Source: Verrucomicrobiia bacterium
Lineage (GTDB): Bacteria; Verrucomicrobiota; Verrucomicrobiia; Limisphaerales; JAEYXS01
Length of the DNA stretch: 64,000 bases
Assembly (NCBI GenBank): GCA_036405135.1
Contig: DASWYF010000010.1
Location: 62,001-126,000, forward strand
Direction: 5' to 3'
Below the pieces are notes generated by a model. The model did not search any database and was not told where the DNA came from. It was given only the letters and a program-made list of their open reading frames with translations. Each line of letters opens with the position of its first letter. Positions within the stretch are counted from its first letter, which is position 1. The translations under genes were made by a program, and so were the position numbers. This document shows positions 14,816 through 25,744 of this stretch, one piece after another.

Positions 14816-16534
14816 TCAAGGGATGACTTCGTCGCGTTTCTTGACGAAGGCTTCCTGGTCGGCACGTTTTTCATCCAGCAGGTCTTTGCCAGCGGCATCG
14901 ATGATTTCGAGCAATTCGGCGGCTTCGGTTAGGCGGGGCACGCTGACATAGCTCGCGCCTGAGGAGTAGAGCGCCGGGAGATCGGCGAAGTACTCGGCGT
15001 GCATGATGATCTTCGCGTTCGGATTGATCTCGCGGAGCATGCGCACGAGCTTCTGGTTCGTGGTGCCTTTCAGGATGCTGTTCGGCAGGGTGCAGACGAT
15101 GATCTCGGCGGTGTCCACACCGGAGTGCAGCAAGGTATCGCGCTGGCTGATGTCACCATAGATGACGCGGACATTGCGCTTCTTCAAGCCTTCGGTCACT
15201 TGCGGATTGAAGTCGATGACGGCGAGATCGCGAACCAGGTCAGGTTGCTTACGGCGAATGTCATCCAAGAGCGAGCTGGCAGACCAGGAGAAGCCGAGCA
15301 GGAAGACCTTGGGATGGCCGCCGTGCAGGTTCAGCGTGGAGCCTTCTTCGTTCAGGTCATCAATATTCACATCACTGAGCAAGGTGCTTAGGCGGCGGAT
15401 GACGACTTCAGCGTTTGAGATGAGGTAGGTGGAGAAGATGGCCATGATCACGAAGGCGTAGCTGACGATGCCCGCGGTGACTTCAGTGATATGCTTGTAT
15501 TGCAGGCCCAAGGCGACGATGACGAGGGAGAATTCGCTGACTTGAGCGAGGTTGATGGAGGTCAGCAAACTCGCGCGATGGCCGCAATGCATCTTCAACA
15601 TGGGGATGAAGACGGTGATAAAACGGCCCACAAACAGGATCGAGCAGAAGATGAGGGCGCCGCGCAGGATCTCGAAGGTGGGCATCGGGATCGCCATGCC
15701 CAGCGCCACGAAAAAGAGGGTGACGAAGAAATCGCGCAGGCTGGTGACCTTGGCGGAGACATCCAAAGTGTAGGGGAACGTCGAGAGCGCGACACCGGCG
15801 ACCAAGGCACCCATTTCAGCAGACAGGCCGAGGTTGCTGGCCATCCACGAAACCCAGAAGCACCAGCCAATGGCACCAACCAGCACCAATTCCGGCAAAC
15901 GTGCGATGCTGCGGAAAAGCGGCGGCAGGAAGAAGCGGCTGATGAGGAATGCGGCACCGATCAGGAACGCGGCCTTACCCAAGGAGAGGGCGAAAACGCT
16001 GAGTTGCGGGTCGTCCAAGTTCGGCTGGATGGAGAGCAGGACGATGGCGACCAAGTCTTGCAAGACGAGTATGCCTAGGGTGAGGCGACCGGCGAAGGTA
16101 TCGAGCTCGCGCTTATCGTAGAGGATCTTGACGATGATAACGGTGCTGCTGAGGACGCTCGCCACGATTAGGTAGGCGATGCTCAGAGAGTTATCCATCG
16201 AGGTGCGCAGGAGCCAGAAGAAGATGGCTGAAAACGCAAAGCCACCGAATATCTGTGAAATAGCCGTGAAGGTGATGAGTTTACCTGCGCCCAAGATCTT
16301 CTTCAGATCGATCTCCAGACCGATCATGAAGAGCAGCAGAATAAGTCCAAGATCGGAGATGGTCTTGATGGACTCCGCCGAGCTGACCATGCCCAAACCC
16401 AATTTACCAATGACGACGCCCGCCAGCAGATACATGAGTATCAGCGGCTGCCGCAGCAACTGGCCGACGATGCCGAACAGCCATGCGGCCACGATGCATA
16501 TCGCCATGTCGTTTAGGACACTGTGGTGTTCCAC
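14816..16534 (-). CDS. Kef-type cation:proton antiporter with C-terminal TrkA-N-like domain
   Basis: This 572-residue protein has about twelve TM helices (CPA2 family; LILLLFMIGLEIDLKKI is the typical helix-5 motif). After residue 400 there is a Rossmann-like TrkA-N domain (HPKVFLLGF onward, DFNPQVTEGL, VRVIYGDISQRDTL). It should exchange K+ or Na+ for H+ across the inner membrane. The canonical GxGxxG nucleotide loop is replaced by G-F-S-W-S-A-S in LLGFSWSASSLL, so NAD(H)/nucleotide sensing may be altered or lost. The acidic D after strand 2 and the GD motif are kept. It leads a two-gene unit with the phosphatase. Confidence 0.88.
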   Translation of the reverse strand: MEHHSVLNDMAICIVAAWLFGIVGQLLRQPLILMYLLAGVVIGKLGLGMVSSAESIKTISDLGLILLLFMIGLEIDLKKILGAGKLITFTAISQIFGGFAFSAIFFWLLRTSMDNSLSIAYLIVASVLSSTVIIVKILYDKRELDTFAGRLTLGILVLQDLVAIVLLSIQPNLDDPQLSVFALSLGKAAFLIGAAFLISRFFLPPLFRSIARLPELVLVGAIGWCFWVSWMASNLGLSAEMGALVAGVALSTFPYTLDVSAKVTSLRDFFVTLFFVALGMAIPMPTFEILRGALIFCSILFVGRFITVFIPMLKMHCGHRASLLTSINLAQVSEFSLVIVALGLQYKHITEVTAGIVSYAFVIMAIFSTYLISNAEVVIRRLSTLLSDVNIDDLNEEGSTLNLHGGHPKVFLLGFSWSASSLLDDIRRKQPDLVRDLAVIDFNPQVTEGLKKRNVRVIYGDISQRDTLLHSGVDTAEIIVCTLPNSILKGTTNQKLVRMLREINPNAKIIMHAEYFADLPALYSSGASYVSVPRLTEAAELLEIIDAAGKDLLDEKRADQEAFVKKRDEVIP

Positions 16535-16663
16535 GCGCGATGAGTTTATGGACCTGCGGGGTCAGAGCAAAATAAATCTGCGTGAAAAAACGGAGATGTT
16601 TGACACGGGAGGCATGGAATGGGACAGGGGATGCGGTGAAGTTGTCCTGAGAAGGGGTGCTTT

Positions 16664-16698
16664 CGGAAACAAAACAGGCCGGAACTTGCGTTCCGGCC
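16664..16698 (-). terminator. Rho-independent terminator of valS
   Basis: GGCCGGAAC-TTGC-GTTCCGGCC is a perfect 9-bp stem at 16677-16698. On the minus strand it is followed by TGTTTTGTTTCC. It lies 26 bp past the valS stop. Confidence 0.88.
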
Positions 16699-16723
16699 CG
16701 TGCGAAATGATGTAGTTCGTGCT

Positions 16724-19579
<2,856 letters not shown>

Positions 19580-19595
19580 ATCAACTTTTTAAAAT

Positions 19596-19895
19596 CTATA
19601 ACCGGTCGATCCAGTAATCCGGTTTTCGTTTTCCATGTGCCACTGTATAAATAACTATTTTATCAGCTTCCTCGCGATAGACGATGTGATAGGGAAACCC
19701 CTCAACTCTCATCTTGCGCGTTTTCCTGCGATGCGGCGTGCCCCATTCAGGATTCTGCCGGATACGGCTTTCACTTAGCGCCACCGCCACCAAGAACCTT
19801 TCTCCGACATCCAGTTCCCGCTCTGCATACCAGAGATAAGCCTCCACTACCTCAAGCCGCGCGACGCTGAGAAACTCGACGGACTTTGCTTTCAT
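19596..19895 (-). CDS. RelE/ParE-family toxin
   Basis: This 99-residue protein has the ParE-type layout. The N-terminal helix is VEFLSVARLEVVEAYLWYAE, the middle is ERFLVAVALSESRIRQNPEWG, and the C-terminal sheet is MRVEGFPYHIVYREEADKI followed by VYTVAHGKRKPDYW. The PYHIVY and HGKRKPDYW motifs are characteristic. ParE proteins poison gyrase and RelE proteins cut mRNA; this group has not been assigned. It overlaps the antitoxin by 44 bp, an unusually long overlap that enforces co-translation. Its stop is 16 bp before valS. Confidence 0.85.
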   Translation of the reverse strand: MKAKSVEFLSVARLEVVEAYLWYAERELDVGERFLVAVALSESRIRQNPEWGTPHRRKTRKMRVEGFPYHIVYREEADKIVIYTVAHGKRKPDYWIDRL

Positions 19896-20124
19896 TCAAT
19901 TTGCGCCGTGCTTCGGCATAAACTTCTTCTGACGGGATAGTCTTGGCCTTGCCTGCTTCATAAGCATCCAAGCGACGGTCGATTTCTTTTTCCCAAGCCT
20001 CTTCAATCTCCTTGGTCGCGTAACCGCCGGCACTAATGATCAGCTCCTCCGCTAACTCGATCCGCTGCTTCGGCGTCAGCTTTTTCACCAGTTCATCCCG
20101 CGTCTTCTTCAAGGTCGCTGTCAT
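19852..20124 (-). CDS. Addiction module antitoxin (PF09720-type)
   Basis: This 90-residue antitoxin of the 'putative addiction module component' family has the diagnostic pattern of L(T)PKQRIELAEELI in the N-terminal half and EIDRRLDAYEAGKAKTIP followed by SEEVYAEARRKL at the end. These small helical proteins bind and neutralise a RelE/ParE toxin encoded directly downstream, as here. It begins 42 bp below the cimA stop on the same strand. Autoregulation by the complex is usual in such modules, but no operator can be pointed to here. Confidence 0.85.
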   Translation of the reverse strand: MTATLKKTRDELVKKLTPKQRIELAEELIISAGGYATKEIEEAWEKEIDRRLDAYEAGKAKTIPSEEVYAEARRKLNESKVRRVSQRRAA

Positions 20125-20166
20125 ATCTCAACGATGCCAGTTTTCTGTCCTCTTCGCAAATCCCAG

Positions 20167-21726
20167 TTACTTCTTCATCAGCGCATACTCCATGCTATCC
20201 ACCAGCGCCTGCACGGACGCCTCGATGATGTTATCGTGCACGCCTACCGTGCCCCATTCATTCTTGCTGTCCGTGCTGATGATCAGCACGCGCGTCTTCG
20301 CGGCCGTGCCCGTCGCACTATCGATGATGCGCACCTTGTAATCCGTCAGCGCCACCTTCTTCAATTTCGGGAAGAAACTCGTCAACGCCGCGCGCAAGGC
20401 GCTGTCCAGCGCATTCACCGGACCATCACCCTCAGCAACGGTATGCGCGAACTTCTCGCCCACCTTCACCTTCACCGTCGCCTGACAGACCGAATTCTCC
20501 CCGTCACGACGCATCGAGACGTGATACCCATCCACCTTGAACGGCAGCTCCTGGTGACTCAGCAAACGCCGGATCAGCAACGCCAGCGAACCCTCCGCCG
20601 CCTCGTACTCGTAGCCGATGTTCTCCAGCTCCTTGATCTTCGCCGTGATCGTCTTCAGCTCCGGCGTCTCCGCCGTGATCTTGAAGCCCAGCTCCTGCGC
20701 CTTCACGAGGATGTTCGTGCGGCCCGACATATCGCTCACCAGCACGCGCCGATGATTCCCCACCGCCTCCGGATTGATATGCTCGTAGCTCCGCGCCACG
20801 CGCTCGATCGCGTGTACATGGATGCCGCCCTTATGCGCGAACGCCGTCTGGCCCACCCACGGCTGCCGCGGATCATGCCGCATATTCGCGATCTCATTCA
20901 CGAACTCCGAAAGCTCCTTCAATTTCGGCAATGACTTCGCCGGCACACCCGTGCGCTTCATCTTGAACTCCACCAGCGGAATCACACTGATCAAATCACA
21001 ATTCCCCGTGCGCTCACCGTAACCATTGATCGTCCCTTGGATGTGGCTCGCACCTGCCTCGAGAGCCGCAATGCCATTCGCCACGCCCAGCCCGCAATCA
21101 TTGTGCGTGTGGATACCGATACGCGCATTCAACTTCCCGCGTGCGAAAGAAGTGATCGCCGTGATCTCACTCGGCAGACAACCACCATTCGTCTCGCACA
21201 GACAGATCACATCCGCGCCTGCCTTCTCCGCTGCTTGCCACGTCGCCAGCGCATACTCCGCGTTAAACTTATACCCGTCGAAACTGTGCTCGGCATCATA
21301 CACCACGATCTTCCCATGATCCTTCAAGAAACGGATCGTGTCGCCGATCATCGCCAGATTCTCCTCCGGCTTCACGCGCAACACCTCATTCACATGAAAG
21401 AGCGAGGTCTTCCCCACGATTGTGATCACCGGCGAACCGGAATCCAGCAGCATGCGGATCTGGTCATCGTCCTCCACCGCCACACCCTTTTTACGCGTGA
21501 ACCCAAACGACGCGATCTTCGCATTCTTCCACTTGCGCTTTTTGGCTTGTTGGAAGAACTCCATGTCCTTGGGATTCGACCCCGGCCAGCCGCCCTCAAT
21601 ATAATGCACGCCGAAAGCATCGAGCCTCTCCGCGATGCGGAGCTTGTCCGCCAGCGAGAAATTGATTCCTTCGCCCTGCGAACCATCCCGCAGAGTCGTA
21701 TCGTAGATTTCGACGTTACTTTTCAT
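20167..21726 (-). CDS. cimA: (R)-citramalate synthase
   Basis: This 519-residue member of the HMGL/LeuA family begins with the catalytic DTTLRDGSQGEG at 9-20. The TIM-barrel motifs IGIHTHNDCGLGVANG and GTINGYGERTGNCDL give the metal-binding histidines. The C-terminal LeuA dimer/regulatory domain starts near residue 390. The absence of leuA-type GFHHPKA signatures and the VEIYDTTLRDGSQGEGINF start match CimA (acetyl-CoA + pyruvate to citramalate, a threonine-independent route to isoleucine). A threonine dehydratase is also encoded at 39859, so both routes to 2-oxobutyrate may exist. The following genes are a toxin-antitoxin pair and valS. Confidence 0.9.
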   Translation of the reverse strand: MKSNVEIYDTTLRDGSQGEGINFSLADKLRIAERLDAFGVHYIEGGWPGSNPKDMEFFQQAKKRKWKNAKIASFGFTRKKGVAVEDDDQIRMLLDSGSPVITIVGKTSLFHVNEVLRVKPEENLAMIGDTIRFLKDHGKIVVYDAEHSFDGYKFNAEYALATWQAAEKAGADVICLCETNGGCLPSEITAITSFARGKLNARIGIHTHNDCGLGVANGIAALEAGASHIQGTINGYGERTGNCDLISVIPLVEFKMKRTGVPAKSLPKLKELSEFVNEIANMRHDPRQPWVGQTAFAHKGGIHVHAIERVARSYEHINPEAVGNHRRVLVSDMSGRTNILVKAQELGFKITAETPELKTITAKIKELENIGYEYEAAEGSLALLIRRLLSHQELPFKVDGYHVSMRRDGENSVCQATVKVKVGEKFAHTVAEGDGPVNALDSALRAALTSFFPKLKKVALTDYKVRIIDSATGTAAKTRVLIISTDSKNEWGTVGVHDNIIEASVQALVDSMEYALMKK

Positions 21727-21827
21727 TGCTGCAAATAGTTTGGCGGAACAGAACTACCCCGCCAAACGGAACGGACTTTCTAAGATATTGGGGCCGTGGA
21801 TGCAACCTTTCGTAGCCGCCAGTAATG

Positions 21828-21977
21828 GTAGGGCGACGCTGTCCTCAGCGCGCCGTCCTTCCTAGCGAAGCCTAACCAGCCCCCATTTTGGAGTGCAAAG
21901 GCTCGACTCAGCTTTCCGCCCGAGGCGGCTTGACGCCTCGAATCCCCATCCCGGTAGGGCGAGAGTCCTCTCGAGCC
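21828..21977 (+). repeat. Two GTAG-headed REP hairpins
   Basis: 21828-21854: GTAG, then GGCGACGCTG, loop TCCT, CAGCGCGCC. 21954-21977: GTAG, then GGCGAGAG, a short loop, CTCTCGAGCC. Both share the GTAG head and GGC...GCC hairpin ends with the REP sequences flanking the transposase at 34058-34525. Between them CGAGGCG/CGCCTCG forms another stem (21921-21940). Confidence 0.6.
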
Positions 21978-22295
21978 CAAACTTTCTCCCTTCCTGTGTC
22001 CTATCCGTCCCATAAGCCCTATTCTCCTTCCTTAAATGCCCGCAGGTGCAACCCGCTTCTTCATTCATTTCCGAGGGATATCGCCGGTAATAAGAAACCA
22101 CCGCGTCACCACTCCTTTTTTAACTGGTATTCCGCACCCGCAGAATCAGCCATTGATAGAAATACCATTCTCACCGCAATCTGCAATAGTATTTTTCAAA
22201 CAAAAATCATAATTAACGCAATAAATTCACAATCAACAACTTCTGAAAGAAGATTTTTCGCCGTCTAACTCATAATCCCAGCGATAAACTGGAGC

Positions 22296-22477
22296 GCCGA
22301 TCTCCGAATCGGCATCCCCCGTAGCGCACGCATCCTGCGTGCGGGTTATCGCAGCATCTTGCTGCGATAGTTTCCCTTGTAGCACAGACTCACAGTCTGC
22401 TGCCTGTCCCGCGACTGCGGGATGTCTCCGACTGGTTAGTCGGCAGATCACCCAAAAGCAGAGGAGCGCTGAGCTCC
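22296..22477. repeat. Array of seven consecutive short palindromes with different stems
   Basis: Perfect or near-perfect hairpins, each of 5-10 bp stem with a 3-6 nt loop, follow one another. They lie at 22296-22313 (GCCGAT/ATCGGC), 22325-22343 (CGCACGCA/TGCGTGCG), 22347-22369 (TATCGCAGCA/TGCTGCGATA), 22385-22399 (CAGACT/AGTCTG), 22407-22422 (TCCCGC/GCGGGA), 22428-22443 (CCGACT/AGTCGG) and 22463-22477 (GGAGC/GCTCC). GTAG precedes the second and fourth. Confidence 0.75.
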
Positions 22478-22502
22478 GGCCCGGCGAGTCCCTTACGTAA
22501 TT

Positions 22503-22765
22503 GGCCCAAAGGGCCAAAAGATTCCAGCCCAAGGCAACGGTCGCGCTGATGCGGCCGTTGCCTTGGGGTCAATGCGTGAAATAACCGTGCCCTGACAGGG
22601 CACCAGACCTCTGACGACCTTACAGCCGCAACCATTTCACCTGCCTCCCCCTATCCCGGAGGGATACCAGCCTGTAGCCGGTAGGTAAGCGAGGCACGAG
22701 CGACACCACCGGTTACGAATTCCCAAAAAGACCAGCACCCCGGCAGCGGGTGCCAGCGCATATTC
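22503..22765. repeat. Composite palindromic repeat block
   Basis: It contains GGCCC AAA GGGCC at 22503-22515, a 12-bp perfect stem CCAAGGCAACGG / CCGTTGCCTTGG (22529-22540 with 22555-22566), GTGCCCTGACAGGGCAC, TATCCCGGAGGGATA and a GCACCC/GGGTGC stem near the right end. The combination (a GGTGGTGTCGCTCGTGCC-type stretch followed by TATCCCTCCGGGATA on the minus strand) resembles interspersed repeats I associate with planctomycete and verrucomicrobial genomes; this is from memory. Confidence 0.6.
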
Positions 22766-22814
22766 TTGTGGGGATTAACATTTTTAAACAATCGGTACAA
22801 TCGGCCCGAAAAAC

Positions 22815-23741
22815 TCACTGAGGCAATTCGAACTGGATATAAAAATTGGTGCGTTGATTCAGACGATCCGAGGAAATAGAGATTAAGCTGGGAAATTCAC
22901 GGCGAGAAAAATTGGTGGATACAATTAGAGGATGAGCAAGAAAGCTGTCGCCTTGATGTATGATGCTGTCCGCAGTTAAGCTCCAAGATACAGTATTGTC
23001 ATCATTTTTTATCTTATCACCATCAAGAAGAAATCCTCCAGGTTGGATGCCCCAATGGTTAGCAATTAAGTTTGTCAACAAATCTGAAGATTTGACCTTA
23101 ATGTTAACTCCTAAACGCTCTGCCGCTTTAAAACCAACATTCCTAATCGAGAGCTGTATTATTCTGTTGGTATCAATCTTACAAAGCATTCCGTTTGTTG
23201 CCAGTGCTCCATTGATGTAGAGGCTGAATGCTGGCGCCTTCAACTGCTCTTTCACCATATCCAGAAACACGTCCATGCGTTGAGTTAGAGGAGTGTTTGT
23301 TACATGGCTTTGAGCTAGGTTCACCCAAGGGGCCAATGAGTTTTCTGTATTCTTGAGCTGAATTAAATAGGTATCTCTCTCTTGTCTCAAAATAATCTGA
23401 TTTTTGATACTCTCGTCCAGCTTTCCCCTCAGCTCAGATGAGGTGGAAGATTCTGTCTCAATTTTTCCCCCATAGTATTTTCCAGCTACAAGTATGCCGC
23501 CATAGGTCAGCAACAATGAAATCACACACACGGAAAGCCACCCTCTTTTTAGTAATAGCAAATCAGGTTTGAAGAATTTCAAAAAAGCTTTTGTCCAAGA
23601 CATGTCCTCCAATGCCAAGTCCTTTCCTAAAGTGAACAATCTTGCCCTGAAGGAATACCTCGACTTTCTTATCTTTTTTGAAGTGCTGGCAACTGCTTGC
23701 TTCTTACTCTCATTGGGAATCGTTGACACTTGGTCACTCAT
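22815..23741 (-). CDS. Hypothetical single-pass membrane protein
   Basis: No family recognised. I place the start at the methionine of MSDQVSTIPNESKK (308 residues). A further 58 codons are open upstream but have no features. A basic cytoplasmic N-terminus (KKIRKSRYSFRARLF) precedes one TM helix, about 75-96 (LSVCVISLLLTYGGILVAG). A probable coiled-coil segment (SELRGKLDESIKNQIILRQE) and a C-terminal beta-rich domain of about 150 residues follow. The A+T content is higher than that of its neighbours and it sits between repeat blocks, which hints at an acquired gene, though this is only an impression by eye. Confidence 0.6.
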   Translation of the reverse strand: MSDQVSTIPNESKKQAVASTSKKIRKSRYSFRARLFTLGKDLALEDMSWTKAFLKFFKPDLLLLKRGWLSVCVISLLLTYGGILVAGKYYGGKIETESSTSSELRGKLDESIKNQIILRQERDTYLIQLKNTENSLAPWVNLAQSHVTNTPLTQRMDVFLDMVKEQLKAPAFSLYINGALATNGMLCKIDTNRIIQLSIRNVGFKAAERLGVNIKVKSSDLLTNLIANHWGIQPGGFLLDGDKIKNDDNTVSWSLTADSIIHQGDSFLAHPLIVSTNFSRREFPSLISISSDRLNQRTNFYIQFELPQ

Positions 23742-23920
23742 GGCAATCAAATAATCGCACGCAGCATGACGAATGAAAGCGCAAACTCGGCTCTTGGTGT
23801 GCCACAATTTTAAAGCATCCAACTTTTCCGCATGGAAAAATTCAGCTATCTTGTGGTTGTTAGCTCTACCCAATCCCCCTTGAGCCTCTCCATCCCTCCC
23901 ACACACTCTCCTCAATCAAC

Positions 23921-24043
23921 ATGCTGCTGCTGACCCTTTCACCTCATTTCACCTCCGCCGCGATGAAACCCTACGTGGAGAGCCACAAGATCGCGGGCAT
24001 CATCGGCATTATCGCGGACAAAACCGGCAAGGGTGTGTCCTGA
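23921..24043 (+). pseudogene. Possible remnant of a serine hydrolase (beta-lactamase family) N-terminus
   Basis: A 40-codon frame begins with MLLLTLSPHFTSAA, like the end of a signal peptide. It then reads MKPYVESHKIAGIIGIIADK, the typical first strand of class C beta-lactamase-like serine hydrolases (a '...V.....IAG....VA..G' pattern), and stops after TGKGVS. The SxxK motif and everything downstream are missing; the sulfatase gene begins converging at 24054. I read it as the decayed N-terminus of a lost gene. Too short to be sure. Confidence 0.4.
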
Positions 24044-24053
24044 TGTTTGCTCA

Positions 24054-25481
24054 TCACTTCCTACCCGGTGCCCACAACGCCTCCACCATCTGATGATTCA
24101 GCCCGTCCAATTCCCGCTGCAACCGTTTTGAAACCGCCTCATCCTTTACCGGTTTCGTTTCCGCCGGATCTTCCCGCAAGTTGAACAACTGAAACTCCGG
24201 CACCAGTTTTCCGCCTTCAAGCTGCTTGACCAGCTTCCAATCCCCTGAACGCACCGCGATGTTTGCCCCATACCGCCAGAACAACACTTCATGCGGTGCA
24301 CCTTGCTTCTCCCCGCGCAAGAACGGCAACAAATTCACCCCATCCAATTTATTTCCCCCCGAAGGCGCAACCTGTGCAGCCGCGAGCGAGGTCGGCAAAA
24401 TATCCAACGCGATCACCGGCTGCTCATACAACTTGCCCGCCGGAATCTTCCCTTTCCACTGAGCCAGAAACGGCACGCGGATGCCGCCCTCGAAAAGCTG
24501 CCCCTTGCCCCCGCGCAACGGTGCATTGCTTGAGGTCAGTTCCTGCGTCGGTCCGCCGTTATCGCTCAAGAAAAAGATCAGCGTGTCCTCCTCCAGCTTC
24601 AACTCGCGCACCTTCGCCAGCACCGCCCCCACACTGTCGTCCAGCGACGACAGCATCGCCGCGAAGATGCGCCGTTGCGGATCGGCGATGTGCGTGAAGC
24701 GGTCCGGGTACTTCGGCATCGCCTGCATCGGGCTATGCACCGCGTTATACGACACATAGAGAAAAAACGGCTGCTTCTCATTCCGCGTGATGAAACCCAC
24801 CGCCTCCCGCGTGAATGCATCTGTCAGATACTCCGTCTCCGTAACTTCCACCGTGCCGCGCAGCAACGGATTGTTCTCATCATACGGCGGTTCATTCCCG
24901 CCCGTGTGATTGGACCAGATCACCGGTCCATTCGTGAACCTCGTCCCACCCGCCACCGAATTTGTCCTCAAGAACGACATCACGCCATTGAACGGCGGCG
25001 GCACAAAGAAATGCCCCTCATGCAAGAAGCCGTAGAATTCATCAAATCCTCGTTTCTGCGGATGAAATTTTCCAGCCGTACCCAGATGCCACTTGCCCAC
25101 CAAACCCGTACGATACCCCGCTGCCTTCAGATGCTCCGTCATGGTCCCCTCCGTCAGCGGCAACCCGATGCTTTCATCCAGATTGCTCTTCCCCACCACA
25201 TTCAGCTCATGCCCGAACCGTGTCTGATACCGCCCCGTCATCAACCCCGCCCGTGAAGGACAACAAAACGGTGAACTCACATACCCCTGCGTGAACCGCA
25301 CCCCATTCCGCGCCAGTGAATCGATGTGTGGCGTGGGAATATCCTTCGCCATCCCCTGACACCCCAATTCTCCATACCCCAGATCATCCGCCAGCAACAC
25401 GATGATATTCGGCTTCCTTTCCGCTGCGTCCATCGATGACAGCATCAGCATCAGTGCTAAAAGTGGGGCGAGGGATTTCAC
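24054..25481 (-). CDS. Secreted sulfatase (arylsulfatase A-like)
   Basis: This 475-residue protein has a Sec signal peptide (about 1-19), then the sulfatase core. Metal-binding D32-D33 lies in LLADDLGYGELG, the formylglycine motif C73-C-P-S-R-AGLMTGRY follows, and LVGKWHLG holds the catalytic Lys and His. FFLSDNGGP gives the later Asp/Asn ligands, and a short DUF4976-like C-terminus reads LFNLREDPAETKPV. The MTGRYQTRFGHELN stretch is typical of the arylsulfatase A/GALNS group, implying a sulfated sugar substrate in the periplasm. It differs clearly in sequence from the sulfatase at 12390 and is not a recent duplicate. No activating enzyme is nearby. Confidence 0.93.
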   Translation of the reverse strand: MKSLAPLLALMLMLSSMDAAERKPNIIVLLADDLGYGELGCQGMAKDIPTPHIDSLARNGVRFTQGYVSSPFCCPSRAGLMTGRYQTRFGHELNVVGKSNLDESIGLPLTEGTMTEHLKAAGYRTGLVGKWHLGTAGKFHPQKRGFDEFYGFLHEGHFFVPPPFNGVMSFLRTNSVAGGTRFTNGPVIWSNHTGGNEPPYDENNPLLRGTVEVTETEYLTDAFTREAVGFITRNEKQPFFLYVSYNAVHSPMQAMPKYPDRFTHIADPQRRIFAAMLSSLDDSVGAVLAKVRELKLEEDTLIFFLSDNGGPTQELTSSNAPLRGGKGQLFEGGIRVPFLAQWKGKIPAGKLYEQPVIALDILPTSLAAAQVAPSGGNKLDGVNLLPFLRGEKQGAPHEVLFWRYGANIAVRSGDWKLVKQLEGGKLVPEFQLFNLREDPAETKPVKDEAVSKRLQRELDGLNHQMVEALWAPGRK

Positions 25482-25686
25482 ACACCTGAGTTACTCCAAG
25501 CCGGTCACCATCGCAAGCGTGCGTAGAATGGTCACATCCTCGCGGTGTCGGGCGGTGGAGGCGGTTCTATAGACCTATTTGGGGAAATGAAGGGCCAGAT
25601 TTGCGATCATTTAAGGGCTGGGAATGGCCAGATTTTGCTCAAGTGTCATGGTTGCGTCATAAGAAGGTGTTGAAAGGTGTTTTGTC

Positions 25687-25714
25687 TATACAGACGTCTT
25701 TTTCCGGCCGATAT
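25687..25714 (+). promoter_or_regulatory. Candidate sigma-28 (FliA-type) promoter of the chemoreceptor gene
   Basis: GCCGATAT at 25707-25714 matches 7 of 8 bases of the FliA -10 consensus (GCCGATAA). Upstream, TATACAGA (25687-25694) is a weak -35 match at 12-bp spacing. It lies 30 bp before the ATG of a methyl-accepting chemotaxis protein, the expected regulon. The -35 is poor, so this is tentative. Confidence 0.4.
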
Positions 25715-25744
25715 GGTTCTCAGTAAATAACAAAAATCAAATTT

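Larger units (their letters stand above)
21727..22814. other. 1.1 kb repeat-filled spacer without a credible gene
   Basis: Small open frames here have no domain, no start signal and are made largely of palindromic repeats. The stretch contains two GTAG-headed REP hairpins (21828-21854, 21954-21977), a hairpin at 21921-21940, a quiet AT-rich part (about 22040-22280), a seven-hairpin array (22296-22477) and a second repeat block (22503-22765). cimA is transcribed away from it and the 22815 membrane-protein gene is transcribed toward it. Confidence 0.75.

Noticed and set aside
21888-22268. 126-codon frame in the repeat spacer
   Set aside because: It reads through REP hairpins and AT-rich spacer; no start signal or domain.
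22296-22477. tRNA or other structured RNA gene
   Set aside because: Hairpins are consecutive and independent; no cloverleaf arms, TTC loop or CCA end can be assembled.
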